A stretch of 64,000 nucleotides of DNA from Blattamonas nauphoetae (lineage: Eukaryota; Preaxostyla; Oxymonadida). Under the pieces are notes generated by a model, which was not told where the DNA came from, made no database searches, and saw only the letters and a list, made by a program, of their open reading frames with translations. The stretch spans positions 1 through 64,000 of the forward strand of contig JARBJD010000298.1 of assembly GCA_033064195.1 (NCBI GenBank), in the 5' to 3' direction. Below, piece after piece: positions 26,844 to 37,329 of this stretch. A program made the translations under genes and the position numbers. How positions within the stretch are numbered: position 1 is the first letter of the stretch; the number at the start of each line of letters is the position of its first letter.

Positions 26844-29800
26844 TTATTCAATTATATAATCAGTAGCTTTCAGTCCATGAATGAATGGAGGACAGGACTC
26901 ATTTTCAAGTACGATTGCCTTTAGATGAATTCCACTGAGACTGAGTTTCTGTTGTTGTATTTTTGCTATTTCAAATCCATTAGTGTCATCGTCAGAATGA
27001 ACTCTTCTTGTTTGGAAGTTCAGTGTTGTAGTCACAGTTTTCTCTCCATTAAGACACTTCACATAATCGTCACTTGTGATGTTTGTTTTCTTTAGAGACA
27101 CTCCTTTGATCTTGCATTTCTCATCGAGAGAGTAACACTTAGGTGCAAGACAGATCATCTGTTCACCTTCCTTTTCAATTGCTAATCCTAACAGTTTCTT
27201 CTCATCATCGACACCCTTTTCAGGATTGGGAAACCATTCATATTTGTGTGCATCATAGAATTCTTTGTCAGCAATCACGTGTTCAAATTGTTGATGAATT
27301 CCAGCATTTGGATCTCCACTAATTGCCCAATAAGCAGAATCAGTATCACCCTCACAGAAATGAATCTTGTTCATGTCTAGGCATTTGTACATGAAGTTGT
27401 AGATGAAATTCAGATACCAGAACTTGGCATTGTCGAGTGTGAACACTGCTTCTTGCAGACATGTCTTGCATGATGCTTTCTCTCTGTCTTCAATCACAAT
27501 GTAGTTGTCCTCATTGATCTCTCTTGTTGCTACAAATCCTTTCATCATTTGTTTCAAGTATGTTCTCTTCTCATTGCAGATTGTGATCGAGTTGTATTTC
27601 TCAGTGTTCATTCCATCGTATCCGTAACTTCCATTCAAGTTGGTCTTACAGAATTGTTCTTTTCCCTTGTTTCCAACCTTCATTGCTTCTATTCGATCAT
27701 TCATAAATGAGGTCACAAATGGTTCAAATCCAGCGTGTCTCGAGAATACCATCACACTCTTTACATCGTCTACAATGAAGTGGCAATAGTCGATGAGGAA
27801 CCATAGATAGTATGTCGAAAAGAACATATACTGATCGTGTGTGCTCAAGAGTTGAGTGAGTTTTCTTTGTTTGTCGTCAGTCTTCAATCCATGTTTCTTC
27901 ATCAACGAATATGTCTTCTCTCCAATGTTTTCTTCAGTTGTATTGACCACAATGTTTCTGAAGATTGGTGGGAAGTTAATGAAATCATTTATGTACTTCT
28001 CGTCGATGTGTCCTTTCAATTCTGCAACGAACAATGTCTTCTGATTCTTGTCTTCAATTATCTTGCGACATTCCTTATCTCCTGTTGCGGTGTACAAACA
28101 TCTTCCTGGCATATACATTCTGTGTTTGGTGTATGGATTGTTCTTGTTCTTGATTGATGAGAAAGCACTGGGATAGAGTGAATTAAAGTCAACGCCACAG
28201 ACATGTGTCATTTTGTGTTCTGTATCTTTGGAGACAACTTTTCCATCTTCGTATGTGAAATGATTAATTGGTGTCACGTCTTTGATATTCTGTCGATGTT
28301 GAACATTCGATAATCCACCAGTCACTGCGGCTCTAAGTTTGTGATATGTTTGCTCGTGTGTCAGAGTCATTGGTAATGATTTCCAGATGCAATACTTCTT
28401 GAGCTGAATTCTCAATCTTGTGAGATGTTCATCTTTGTCCGACTTGTAGGTGTTACAGTAGTCACAGCAGATCTTCACGTTCTCTTTTGAATGTCCTTTC
28501 GAATTGTCGATTCTATCCAGTGTTGGTCGAACTGCTTGTGAGAAGTGACATTTGCAGATGTAGCATACTCTCTTGCACTGTTGAACAAACCAATCATAGT
28601 CTGATTCAGTGACATTTTTATCAGTATTGCGATGAGCTTTCTGGTCTTGATAAATGTACGATGCAACCTTGTACTTCCAGTATTGTTTGGTGATTTTTAT
28701 TTCACCAGATTGATCCACTCCATTGAAATCATCATCGATATCAAAGTCCTTGTAAGCACACGCATATTTGATTGCCGAAGCCTTAGCTGATAGTGACAGA
28801 TTGTGCAACATATCCACTTTGTATTGGAAGTTCAGATCAATGAGATTGTCAAGTGGTGCAATCATACATTCGACGTCTCTGATGTTGTAGAATTTCAGGT
28901 ATTCCCAACGGTTCTTGAACCCTTGCTTCATCCAATCATCAAGATATATTTGGTAATCGGTGTCGGACATTTCACTGTTGTTCAGACTGGAGTAGAATTC
29001 ATATTTGGAGAATGGTTCTTGTTTGCTCAGCACTGCATCGTAGTCTGATGAATCAAATGATTCGTAAGCAAAGAATGATTTCTGAAGTGTTGTGTTTCCT
29101 CCGAAGGCTTTGACTGCATTATCCAATGTCATTGGTCCTGTGTATGACATCATGTCAATGAATCGAAGCACCTGTTGTGTTCTCTCATGTCTGATCAGAA
29201 CTTGTTTGTACTTCGTTGTGGATCCAAGGAAGCTCACCACTTTCCAATCCTTGTCAACGAGATCACGGAATATGAGATTGATGTCGAATCTGGAACTGTT
29301 GAACCCAATCACACTGACTTCATTTTGTGAGGGAATCTCTGGATCCTCGTAGTAGTTGTCCTCTCGAACTGTCTCTGCGTATTTGAAGAGTTCTCTAATC
29401 CATTGCTTCACGAAGTCCTTTCCATCTCGAAGATCAAAGTAGATTGACTTCACACCTGATTTTGTTTTGATTGCTGATGCAACAGACAGTGGCTTCAAGT
29501 GGGAAATCAATTGAGTATTGTCATCAGAGAATAAATTGTCAAGAATGAGATCTTCCATTGTTTCAAAATCGTAAGTAATGTCGTATTGTGTTGGTTTGAA
29601 TTCATCTTGTCTTTTGTGTGCCATCAGAAATTCATACGTTCTATTGTTGAGGATGTGGGGAACATACGGTCTTGGTGTTTTGTCAAGGGAGATCTTCTTC
29701 ACATGTTTTCCATCCAGTTCTTTGCACTCTTTGAGATGCTTCTCGTAGTATGTCTTGAAGTGAGAATCCTTGACTTGGAATCCTCTTGACTGACAATAAG

Positions 29801-31199
29801 GACAGAGTTTGTATCCAGTGATTTTCTCAGGATCCACAATGAACATCACATGAACGAGAGTGGCTGTAAGTGGAATCATCAGGATGGGAAGAACACGAGC
29901 ATCATCATTCTCGTTGACATACGATTGGCTCAGGAAGTATTTCTTCTTGTCTTCGTCGTATTCATAAATGTGAACAGTGATGTTGTGTCTAATCATTTCT
30001 TTCTCCAAATCACAAGCGATATCAAATCCAGGATAATTGCGTAAGTGTTCAGTAAGTTGATGTGGCTTCAGGTGAGTCAGATTCATTGATTCTGCGAACA
30101 ATCTTTTTGCTTCAACGTTTCTCATGTTGATTGATATCTTCTTACCTGGGACCTCAGGAAGAGTGAGGAACGACAATGATTGAAAGAAGCAGATGTCGTT
30201 CTCAGAATCGATGTATCGAACGTTTCTCGTTTTAATGTGTTCAGTGAGAATTGCATTCGCTTTTCCTGCCACTGGAAATCGATAGACTGCAACTAGAATG
30301 GAGTGGAATGCGATGTACATTGTCTTCGTATCCATTAGAGTTCTCTCCTGGGATTCTTTGATCAGATTGATCGCATACTTGGAATAATCATTGATGTCTC
30401 CTGAACTTCTGATCACTGTTGGGAAACTCTTTGATGTGTTCTCCAATTCCGGTCTGAAGTCTTTGTATGTTGTCTCATCTTTGTCTTTTCTCTCAATAAT
30501 TTTGCCAAAGTCAATACTAATCTTGAATGGATGATCCTTCTCTTTGTCGAACACTGCTGTGATGAAGGTTGTGATTTCATCAACATTCTTCAGATGATTG
30601 TGGAAGTACAGCTGATATGGTTTTCCATTATCTTCAACCTTCTCGACCTCATTCTTTTTGAACTTCCTTCGTGCACTCATGAGACATTCATTGAGTGCTG
30701 CTTTTTCGCGTGGTTCAGCTAGTAAGATACATTCTTCAAATCCCTCAAATGTCTGCACTTCTCTCTTTTCCATCTGTTCATTTTTCTTTTGAATGATCAA
30801 CAGATTCTTCATCCAATGGTCCATCAGCTTCTCTTCAATTGATTTCAGTTTCCATGTCATTCTGAACACTTGCTTCTTCAGTTCATCTTTGTTCACTCTT
30901 GGATTTGCTTTCATGTTCTCGACAATCATTCGGTGAGCGAGTCGATCTTCTGACGCCATCTGTTGTCGAAGTTTAACTTGTTCAATAAAATCTGGAATGA
31001 GATTGAGATCGAGATTCTTTATTGGATGTGGAAACTCGAGATCTGTGTGTTGAAGCATATTCAGGAGAAAAGATCTGTGATGTTGATAATTCTTACTGTC
31101 AGGATTGTATGTTCGACCATCACTAAATTGAAATTGTGTGTTCGGAAAGAGATCTCGAATTTCTTGAATTCTATTTTTGATTGGTTTTAGCAGTGTCAT
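26844..31199 (-). CDS. Protein-primed family B DNA polymerase with embedded HNH-like module
   Basis: A 1451-residue replicase. Exonuclease motifs: Exo I YDFETM (Asp544), Exo II GFNSSRFD (Asp639), Exo III YNIRDVE (Asp775). Palm motifs: A VDFNSLYPS (Asp1004), B KTNLNGSYGYDG (about 1185), C EGDTDS (Asp1285, Asp1287). The ~540-residue N-terminal region, long as in other Polintons, includes a C-x2-C ... H ... C zinc-finger-like site (LCPYCQSRGF) and is where a terminal protein for priming could lie. Between Exo III and palm A, residues 879-916 form a CYIC ... TLDRIDNSKGHSKENV ... CDYCN pattern, typical of HNH endonucleases. This is the position of the TPR1 insertion in phi29 polymerase. The same module is in Polinton B's polymerase. 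Confidence 0.9.
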   Translation of the reverse strand: MTLLKPIKNRIQEIRDLFPNTQFQFSDGRTYNPDSKNYQHHRSFLLNMLQHTDLEFPHPIKNLDLNLIPDFIEQVKLRQQMASEDRLAHRMIVENMKANPRVNKDELKKQVFRMTWKLKSIEEKLMDHWMKNLLIIQKKNEQMEKREVQTFEGFEECILLAEPREKAALNECLMSARRKFKKNEVEKVEDNGKPYQLYFHNHLKNVDEITTFITAVFDKEKDHPFKISIDFGKIIERKDKDETTYKDFRPELENTSKSFPTVIRSSGDINDYSKYAINLIKESQERTLMDTKTMYIAFHSILVAVYRFPVAGKANAILTEHIKTRNVRYIDSENDICFFQSLSFLTLPEVPGKKISINMRNVEAKRLFAESMNLTHLKPHQLTEHLRNYPGFDIACDLEKEMIRHNITVHIYEYDEDKKKYFLSQSYVNENDDARVLPILMIPLTATLVHVMFIVDPEKITGYKLCPYCQSRGFQVKDSHFKTYYEKHLKECKELDGKHVKKISLDKTPRPYVPHILNNRTYEFLMAHKRQDEFKPTQYDITYDFETMEDLILDNLFSDDNTQLISHLKPLSVASAIKTKSGVKSIYFDLRDGKDFVKQWIRELFKYAETVREDNYYEDPEIPSQNEVSVIGFNSSRFDINLIFRDLVDKDWKVVSFLGSTTKYKQVLIRHERTQQVLRFIDMMSYTGPMTLDNAVKAFGGNTTLQKSFFAYESFDSSDYDAVLSKQEPFSKYEFYSSLNNSEMSDTDYQIYLDDWMKQGFKNRWEYLKFYNIRDVECMIAPLDNLIDLNFQYKVDMLHNLSLSAKASAIKYACAYKDFDIDDDFNGVDQSGEIKITKQYWKYKVASYIYQDQKAHRNTDKNVTESDYDWFVQQCKRVCYICKCHFSQAVRPTLDRIDNSKGHSKENVKICCDYCNTYKSDKDEHLTRLRIQLKKYCIWKSLPMTLTHEQTYHKLRAAVTGGLSNVQHRQNIKDVTPINHFTYEDGKVVSKDTEHKMTHVCGVDFNSLYPSAFSSIKNKNNPYTKHRMYMPGRCLYTATGDKECRKIIEDKNQKTLFVAELKGHIDEKYINDFINFPPIFRNIVVNTTEENIGEKTYSLMKKHGLKTDDKQRKLTQLLSTHDQYMFFSTYYLWFLIDYCHFIVDDVKSVMVFSRHAGFEPFVTSFMNDRIEAMKVGNKGKEQFCKTNLNGSYGYDGMNTEKYNSITICNEKRTYLKQMMKGFVATREINEDNYIVIEDREKASCKTCLQEAVFTLDNAKFWYLNFIYNFMYKCLDMNKIHFCEGDTDSAYWAISGDPNAGIHQQFEHVIADKEFYDAHKYEWFPNPEKGVDDEKKLLGLAIEKEGEQMICLAPKCYSLDEKCKIKGVSLKKTNITSDDYVKCLNGEKTVTTTLNFQTRRVHSDDDTNGFEIAKIQQQKLSLSGIHLKAIVLENESCPPFIHGLKATDYIIE

Positions 31200-31242
31200 T
31201 TACTTCAAAATAAAAAATCAGAAAATAAAAAAAGTTGAGCGT

Positions 31243-31632
31243 TTATTTCTGTTTTCTCAGATGGGGCTTTTTCTTAGCAGTCAGCCATGCATCAAGTCTA
31301 ATTCTGAAGACTTCACTTCCGCCTATCTCTCGATATGTGAATGGAACCAGGACTTTAGTGTACTCACCGACGAGTTCACAATTGTATTTCTTTAATTCAT
31401 TTTCGACGAACGATTGAGTGTAGTGCCGACGTTTTGATAAGTGAGGTCTGTATCCTTGATTCCACAACTTTGGTTTTATTCTCCATTCAACTCCCTCATG
31501 AACATATGTCACCGGCACATTATTTCTGACATACTCAGAGACTAGCGAACAGTTCTCTTCTCTCATTGATTCAATTAATGCTTGTTCTGAACATACTCGA
31601 CGTCTTTCGTTGTACATCTCAGTTGGATTCAT
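31243..31632 (-). CDS. Small terminal-repeat protein with a duplicated domain
   Basis: A 129-residue basic protein built of two similar units of about 45 residues: NCSLVSEYVRNNVPVTYVHE ... W ... YRPHLSKRR and NCELVGEYTKVLVPFTYREI ... RIRLDAW ... PHLRKQK. The pattern (LV-x-EY ... VP-x-TY ... aromatic ... PHL-x-K) resembles the short repeated DNA-binding domains found in phage and giant-virus nucleases, but without the usual cysteines. The 5' third lies inside the terminal repeat, so a fragment is mirrored at 16083-16224. It may bind the element's ends; this is inference. Confidence 0.6.
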   Translation of the reverse strand: MNPTEMYNERRRVCSEQALIESMREENCSLVSEYVRNNVPVTYVHEGVEWRIKPKLWNQGYRPHLSKRRHYTQSFVENELKKYNCELVGEYTKVLVPFTYREIGGSEVFRIRLDAWLTAKKKPHLRKQK

Positions 31633-31729
31633 TTAATACAAATTAAAAAATTCAAAAATAGATTTTCTTTCGTTGTTTTCTCAGTTTTGGATTTTTTGTC
31701 AGAATCGAGGATCAATGGGTTCGATCACT
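31491..31729. repeat. Polinton A right terminal repeat
   Basis: It matches, inverted, the left end in two parts (16067-16224 nearly identical; 14298-14390 with about 70-75% identity). The outermost shared word is TGGGTTCGATCA. Confidence 0.8.
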
Positions 31730-33489
31730 CATTTCTCAACTATGCTCGTTTCGTTCCAATTCGTCGCGTTTCTGATTCTCCTGAACTCCAGGATCATCGT
31801 GGTATGCTCTGTTTTTGAAGATTCTGGACTTTTGCAGAGATATTTGAGGTTTCAGGATCGCCATCAGATCTCGGTACTTTTATGTAAAAAGGAGTATGCC
31901 ACTCTCATTTTCTTCTTTTTTCAGCTCTGTTTCACTCGTTTTTGATTGAATTGTCACTTCATTTTCACTCGTTATGTTTTCATTTTGGTGACCTGTTCGC
32001 ACGTCATTTTCTCGTTGTTTATCCAAAATATCCACTTCATTCATGTTTCTTTCTCTGTAACTTTTTCTCCAATACAACACACTAATTTCCGTTAAGTGAA
32101 GATTCCGAAATTTTACCGAGATCTCACTTTCAACGGCTCACTTCAGTTCTCGGAATTTTTCCGGAAAATCCAACATTTCACATACTTTTTTGAATCATTT
32201 TTGTTGTTTTTAAGAGAAAAAAAACGGAACACACGCGAAATTTTCACTATTGACGCCACATTTAACGTCATTTTCACGATCGTCAATTTCCCTCTCAGTT
32301 TCATACTTGCCCACTTCATTCAGGCTTGTTTCACTTTCTTTTACTCTGGTTTTGTGAAAAAAGTGATGAAAAGTTGACTAAAATGATGTGCTAGTGAAGT
32401 GAGAACGGCCCACAAAATGGAAGTGAATTGAGCAAAATGAAGAGGAATGGTGAAGAGATCAAATGTGAAATGGGGAGCAAAAGTGATGAAATGAAAGGGA
32501 CTACAGTCGGTTTTGAAGTGACAAAAACGGTCAAAAGTTGTGAAGTGAAAACATGAAAAAGTGACTTTATGAGAGAACTATCCGACAAAATCTCCTCAAA
32601 ATTTGAGCACACCTTACTCAGACCGCGAGAAAGAAGGATTTGCAGTGAAAATCGGATCAAAAAATCCATAGTGTCAAAATGTTGGTGCAAGTGTGTCGTC
32701 AGAGGTGTGATCGAAGAACCGTCCATAAAAAGTGAACTATAGGTGGTGTACAACCAGAATTCTCAAAAAAGCGTCGCTGGAGTGCAATTGCGAAGTGGTT
32801 GACGTGAAAATCGTGTAAAATGAAAATTGGTGAAAAATTGTGAAAACGATCGTGTGTCGAGGATCGTCAGAACCGAATGACGTGAATACCTGTCCACTAG
32901 CGTTTTAAGTGGTTTTGAGACCATCAGAGGGCAAAAAGTGACGTGTAGGAGAAGAGCGAGACGTCACTTTCTCCTCCTTAAAAATTTTGTCATTTTCAAA
33001 ATATGTTGTGGGGTCGGATCTAACTTTTTTTTCAAAAGTGCTTTTTTCCTAAAATTTCACCTATCAACATCAATTTTGTAATTTTAGAACGTGTTTGAAC
33101 ACAATTTGAGACATAAAGGTGTTCATAGTGGCGAAATCCGAACATCGACTTTTTCGTCACTTTTTCGACCTAAGTTCGGCACGCAGCTCGACGAATTCTC
33201 AACCGATTTTCATCGGGATTGTCTTGATCGATGACCTACAATGTCCCCGAGATTTTGGTATTTTTTCAGAATTTTTCGAAATGGTTCTCACTTTGGTTTC
33301 ACTTGATTTGTGGTCAAAAAGGGAAAAACACCAAAAAAGCGCCAACATTTTTTCGAATGTTGTCAAAATTTGCTTCAAAAATGACACTTTTCACGATGTC
33401 AAAATATTGGTCATATTTTTAGAATTTAGGCCAAATATTGATGTCATCAAAATGTCATAAATTCCTTTTAATACAAGATTCAAAATTGG
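31730..33489. other. Non-coding spacer between Polinton A and the left inverted arm
   Basis: AT-rich, with many short GTGAAGTGA / TCACTTCA words on both strands and no frame that looks coding. The start may be a decayed continuation of terminal-repeat sequence. No RNA gene or promoter motif was recognised. Confidence 0.5.
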
Positions 33490-36096
33490 TCAATCGGACT
33501 TGACTTTTAGTTTTGATTTCAATGACAATTTCAGATTGGTTCTCCGTTCGCTCCTATAACTACTGAGTAGGTCGTCTGTGTCTTGGTCATTGATGGAGGA
33601 TTTCTTGAGGAGCTCAGCATATTTGGGATCGATGAAGTAGCAGTATGTTTGTTTGCCATCAATGCGTTTTTGTTTGACTGTGCAATGCTCATGGAGGTCC
33701 ATCTGGAATGTCTTGAGTTTCTTATAGTGATCTGGCATTAGTTCAGAGGCATAGGAACGTGGCATTCCTTGTTCTAATTCATGGAGGTGTTTGAGGCAGA
33801 AGTCTCCTATTGCTGATCGAGACACTTCTTGGAGAATATATCTAGCATTAGTGTTTGGTAATTGCCTTGGGTTGAAGTCATTGATGGGTCTTTGATTGAA
33901 GTAGGTCAATAGGTGCGAGTAAAAATCAGGAGTGAAGGAGCGGATGAGGTGTAGGAAATAGCTGGAATCATCCTTGCGTTTATTGGAGACTTTGCAGACA
34001 CAATAGCGTCTATCATCGACTTCAATCTTGACTGGATATGCGTTGTTTGTGCAGAAGATCAGATTGGCAACATTCTCAGCGTCACGACGAGCGATTCCCT
34101 TTTCATTAGCTCTGAAGCTAGTGTCGGAAATTATTGATTTGAGGGCGTCAAAGTTCGACATTCTTTCTTCACCAGCGTTCTTCAATTCATTACAGACGAT
34201 CAGCATTTTGCCTTCAATTACTGTGTTGAATGTTCCGCAGAGTTCTTGAATGTCAGTGATATTTGGAGCAGAGTATCCTCGCATTATTTCACAGAGCACA
34301 TTAGTCCAGACATTTTTGCCAATTCCTTGCATTCCCTTCAAGATAATGACTGACGCTGTTTTCTGACCAGGATTCTGAATCACGAATGATATCCAGTTGA
34401 TAATGAAGTTATACAATTCTTCATTATTGTCTGAAATTATCTCTTTGGTGAAATCTAAGAATGGTTGAATCAGATCAGTGTTTGGTTCACTAACGAATGG
34501 ATATTTGTATCCTTGGAATAGTGAGAACATCTGCGGATTATCGCTCATGAATCGAATGCCGTTGACCATGAATAGATTGCGATTATTCTCGAATGTTGAT
34601 TGACACGTGATCGTTCTACACTTCTTTGGATCTTCGCTTGGAATGGTCACTTTAATTGATTTCAATAATCTCAAGACGTTACCTTCTTTCTGAACATTGA
34701 CACGATAGCAGAGATCAAGAGAACTGTACTCTTTCACAATGCATAGCAATGATACTTCAATACATCGAAGAACTTTCAATAGATCTCTTAGCACTTCTGT
34801 CTCTGATTTGTAGTCTTTGTTTGTTGCCTTTTTCCTTATTGTAGAGAAGTCAAATGGAGACAGCAGATCGATCTTTTCATCGAATGAATTCTTCGTTATT
34901 GATTGCTCATTAGTGGGTTCATTGGAGAGATTATCATTGACTGGTTTGTCATTAGAATCAACTTCAAGACTGTCAAAGAAATCAGAGACATCGTAGTCAG
35001 TGAGAGGAAGAAGGAGGTCATCATTATAGTACTTTTCATTCTGGATTTTTATGATTCTAATGAGGACTCCAGGATGGGTAACATTCGAAGCGTACCGTAT
35101 TCTCTGTGCTTCCCAATTCTTCTCTGCATTTTCAGTTAATGTGTTGTTGTCATAGATGTCTTTGTATGTTTGTTCGAGCATCTCGTCAGTAAATCCATTG
35201 ATGTGTCTCAGTGAATTAATGCCTGCAAATAATGGCAACAAGGAGACTTCCTCTTCCACTGATCTCGATCCAGAATCGTTGTGAATCACTAGTCCTTTCA
35301 GTCCATTTCTGATTAAATCAGCTTGGGCTTAAGTGTACTGTTGAATGGAATCCTCGTCGAAAGAAGGAGCTTCTGGACTTTCAATTTTGGTCTGGTTCAC
35401 TGATGGTTTCGCTGATGGCTTCTTCTCTGATGGAGTGGGCTTTAATGAAATACCCAGACTAGATAATACATCTGACAATGATGATAGGATAAAGAGTTCG
35501 TCAAAGTCATTAATGGTCTTGTATGATTGGATTTTATTAGTGCCTTCCACTTTCCTTTGGACTTTGGATTTCGGTTGCACTATCCAGCGCAGAGATGAGT
35601 CTACACAGGCGAATAAATCCACATCGTATTGGTCAGTTTTCTTCACCTTCACCATTGAGTTTTTCTCCAGTTTGTAGCCGTTAATATCGCAGTATATATG
35701 AAGACCCCCTGATCCAGTCACTACTAATCCGACATCATTGGGTAATACATTTAACACAGATGTTCGGATTTGGTTCTTGGTTTCTTCATCAGCATCCTTA
35801 TCCAAGATGTCAATATCCACGACTGCTAGGTTGGTCACATGTGCAAGATTTATTGCTGTTCCTGTTCGTTTATGACCAGCACTCTCAGATGATATACCAT
35901 CGTTGTATTTCTTATAGTCGAACAATGGGACTTTATGAGGTCTCAAACGATCAGACAATGAATGAATTTCGTCAGGAAGATTATTGAACATTGCTTCAAT
36001 TTCTGAGTCGAAATCATTATCGAAATCGTCCTTGAGAGAGTTCTTTATTTGTGCATCTTTTTCCTTGAATTCAAATCTTACAATTTGTAATGCCAT
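33490..36096 (-). pseudogene. Primase-helicase gene, left-arm copy (AEP primase + D5-like SF3 helicase), broken
   Basis: The N-terminal part is an archaeo-eukaryotic-type primase: VVDIDILD with the D-x-D metal pair (residues 94 and 96), TGSGGLHIYC (Ser-x-His motif at about 129-133) and a third acidic patch at DQYDVDLF. The later part is a superfamily 3 helicase of the D5 type: Walker A GMQGIGKN, Walker B GKMLIVCNE, then LIFCTNNAYPVKIEVDDRRY with motif C and the arginine finger. This pairing is known from virophages, poxviruses and NCLDVs, where it starts replication. The copy is broken, about one break. Its mirror copy lies at 59448-61968. Confidence 0.8.
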
Positions 36097-36234
36097 TCTT
36101 TCTAAGGAGATAAAAAATTCGATTTATAAAAAAGTTCTGCGTTTATTTTTTCTGAGACCCATAATTTTCTGTGTTCTCGATTGACAGTAGTCCAAAATGG
36201 AGTCATTATCCGACACAATTGACAGAGCTCATTA

Positions 36235-36690
36235 GTGCGAGGATATCGTGCTTATTCTCCGATCAGGAAATGTCACTGTGTCACTGGGTAATTGAAATTT
36301 TTATTTTGGATTTCATTTTGAAAAGTCCACGTGCGAGTCTTATTTCGATTGAAATCATCAGTCCTATTACCCAGTGACAGTACCCATTGACACCCCACTG
36401 GCTCGAGGATATCGTGCTTGTTCTCCGATCAGGAAATGTCAATGTGTCACTGGGTAATTGAAATTTTTATTTTGGATTTCATTTTGAAAAGTCCACGTGC
36501 GAGTCTTATTTCGATTGAAATCATCAGTCCTATTACCCAGTGACAGTACCCATTGACACCCCACTGGCTCGAGGATATCGTGCTTATTCTCCGATCAGGA
36601 AATGTCACTGTGTCACTGGGTAATTGAAATTTTTATTTTGGATTTCATTTTGAAAAGTCCACGTACGATCTTTTTTCCGCATTGATTCTC
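36235..36690. repeat. Tandem repeat of about 170 bp, three units
   Basis: Three nearly identical units contain GAGGATATCGTGCTTATTCT, GTCACTGTGTCACTGGGTAA, GAAAAGTCCACGTGCGA and CCCAGTGACAGTACCCATTG. Inverted single units recur at about 37740-37930 and 38265-38445, and in the right arm at about 57805-57980 and 59020-59330. Each unit contains short self-complementary words (CACTGGGTAA and TTACCCAGTG). Confidence 0.85.
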
Positions 36691-37329
36691 CGAGACGATT
36701 GACATTAGTTCAAAACATTGATGCCTTAATCATTATCTCCAGAGTTCTACGAGTGAGTAGGACCCTTCAGAATGCACCTGGAGGATGTAGACACTACCCC
36801 CATGCATCACTAACGTTTATAGGTTTTTCTGGGCAATGGTCGTTTTTGACATTTTTGGAGCTCCCTATATATAGAAATTAAAAAATTGGAAAAGTACTTT
36901 GGAATTAAGCTTAATTTTTCGATTCTTTTAATACTGCTCCAGCGCGTCTGTCTCCCGGAAATAAGTGTTTATCATTGATTGTATATTACAAATAAATGAT
37001 TGTTTTGTCTTTTCTTGGGCATTAGAATTTTTTCATTTTTGTGGTCTAAGGTAATGGACCTGAAATGTTCGAAAAAAGTGAAGTGTTCCAGATCGTCTTC
37101 ATTCGTTCTGATAAAGTCAATATTGATCTTCTGAATTCATTGGTGCAAGAATTATTGAAATCTGACATCTCTGTGAGGAGTTATGGGTGATCTAAGGCAA
37201 AATTGTGGTCAAAATTGGTGATTTTTCAAAGTTGCTGAGGACCTCAATGTTAGTGATATTTTCGATGATATTTCATAATTTGATGTCAAAAATGAACTTC
37301 TAGCTGTTGGCGAGGATTTACATTGAGAG

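Larger units (their letters stand above)
14298..31729. mobile_element. Polinton/Maverick A, looks whole
   Basis: A roughly 17.4-kb element (about 15.7 kb without the nested insertion) is bounded by inverted repeats of about 250 bp. Known Polinton functions are all recognisable: protein-primed family B polymerase, retrovirus-type integrase, packaging ATPase and capsid-like proteins. Additional genes are an S74 fibre and several small proteins. All main reading frames look open, so it appears young. The outer boundary is where the terminal repeats stop matching (GATCGAACCCAT left, complement right); no certain 6-bp target duplication could be read. An adenovirus-type protease was not recognised. 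Confidence 0.85.

Noticed and set aside
32096-33460. Short open frames in the spacer after Polinton A
   Set aside because: Composition follows the local AT-rich, GTGAAGTGA-type sequence; no promoter motif, conserved motif or counterpart elsewhere.
36235-36690. CRISPR-like array
   Set aside because: Units of about 170 bp are repeated in full, without short repeats separated by unique spacers, and the setting is eukaryotic.
36699-36881. 60-codon open frame repeated identically at 58829-59011
   Set aside because: It lacks an ATG start and is identical only because the two positions are mirror copies in the inverted arms.
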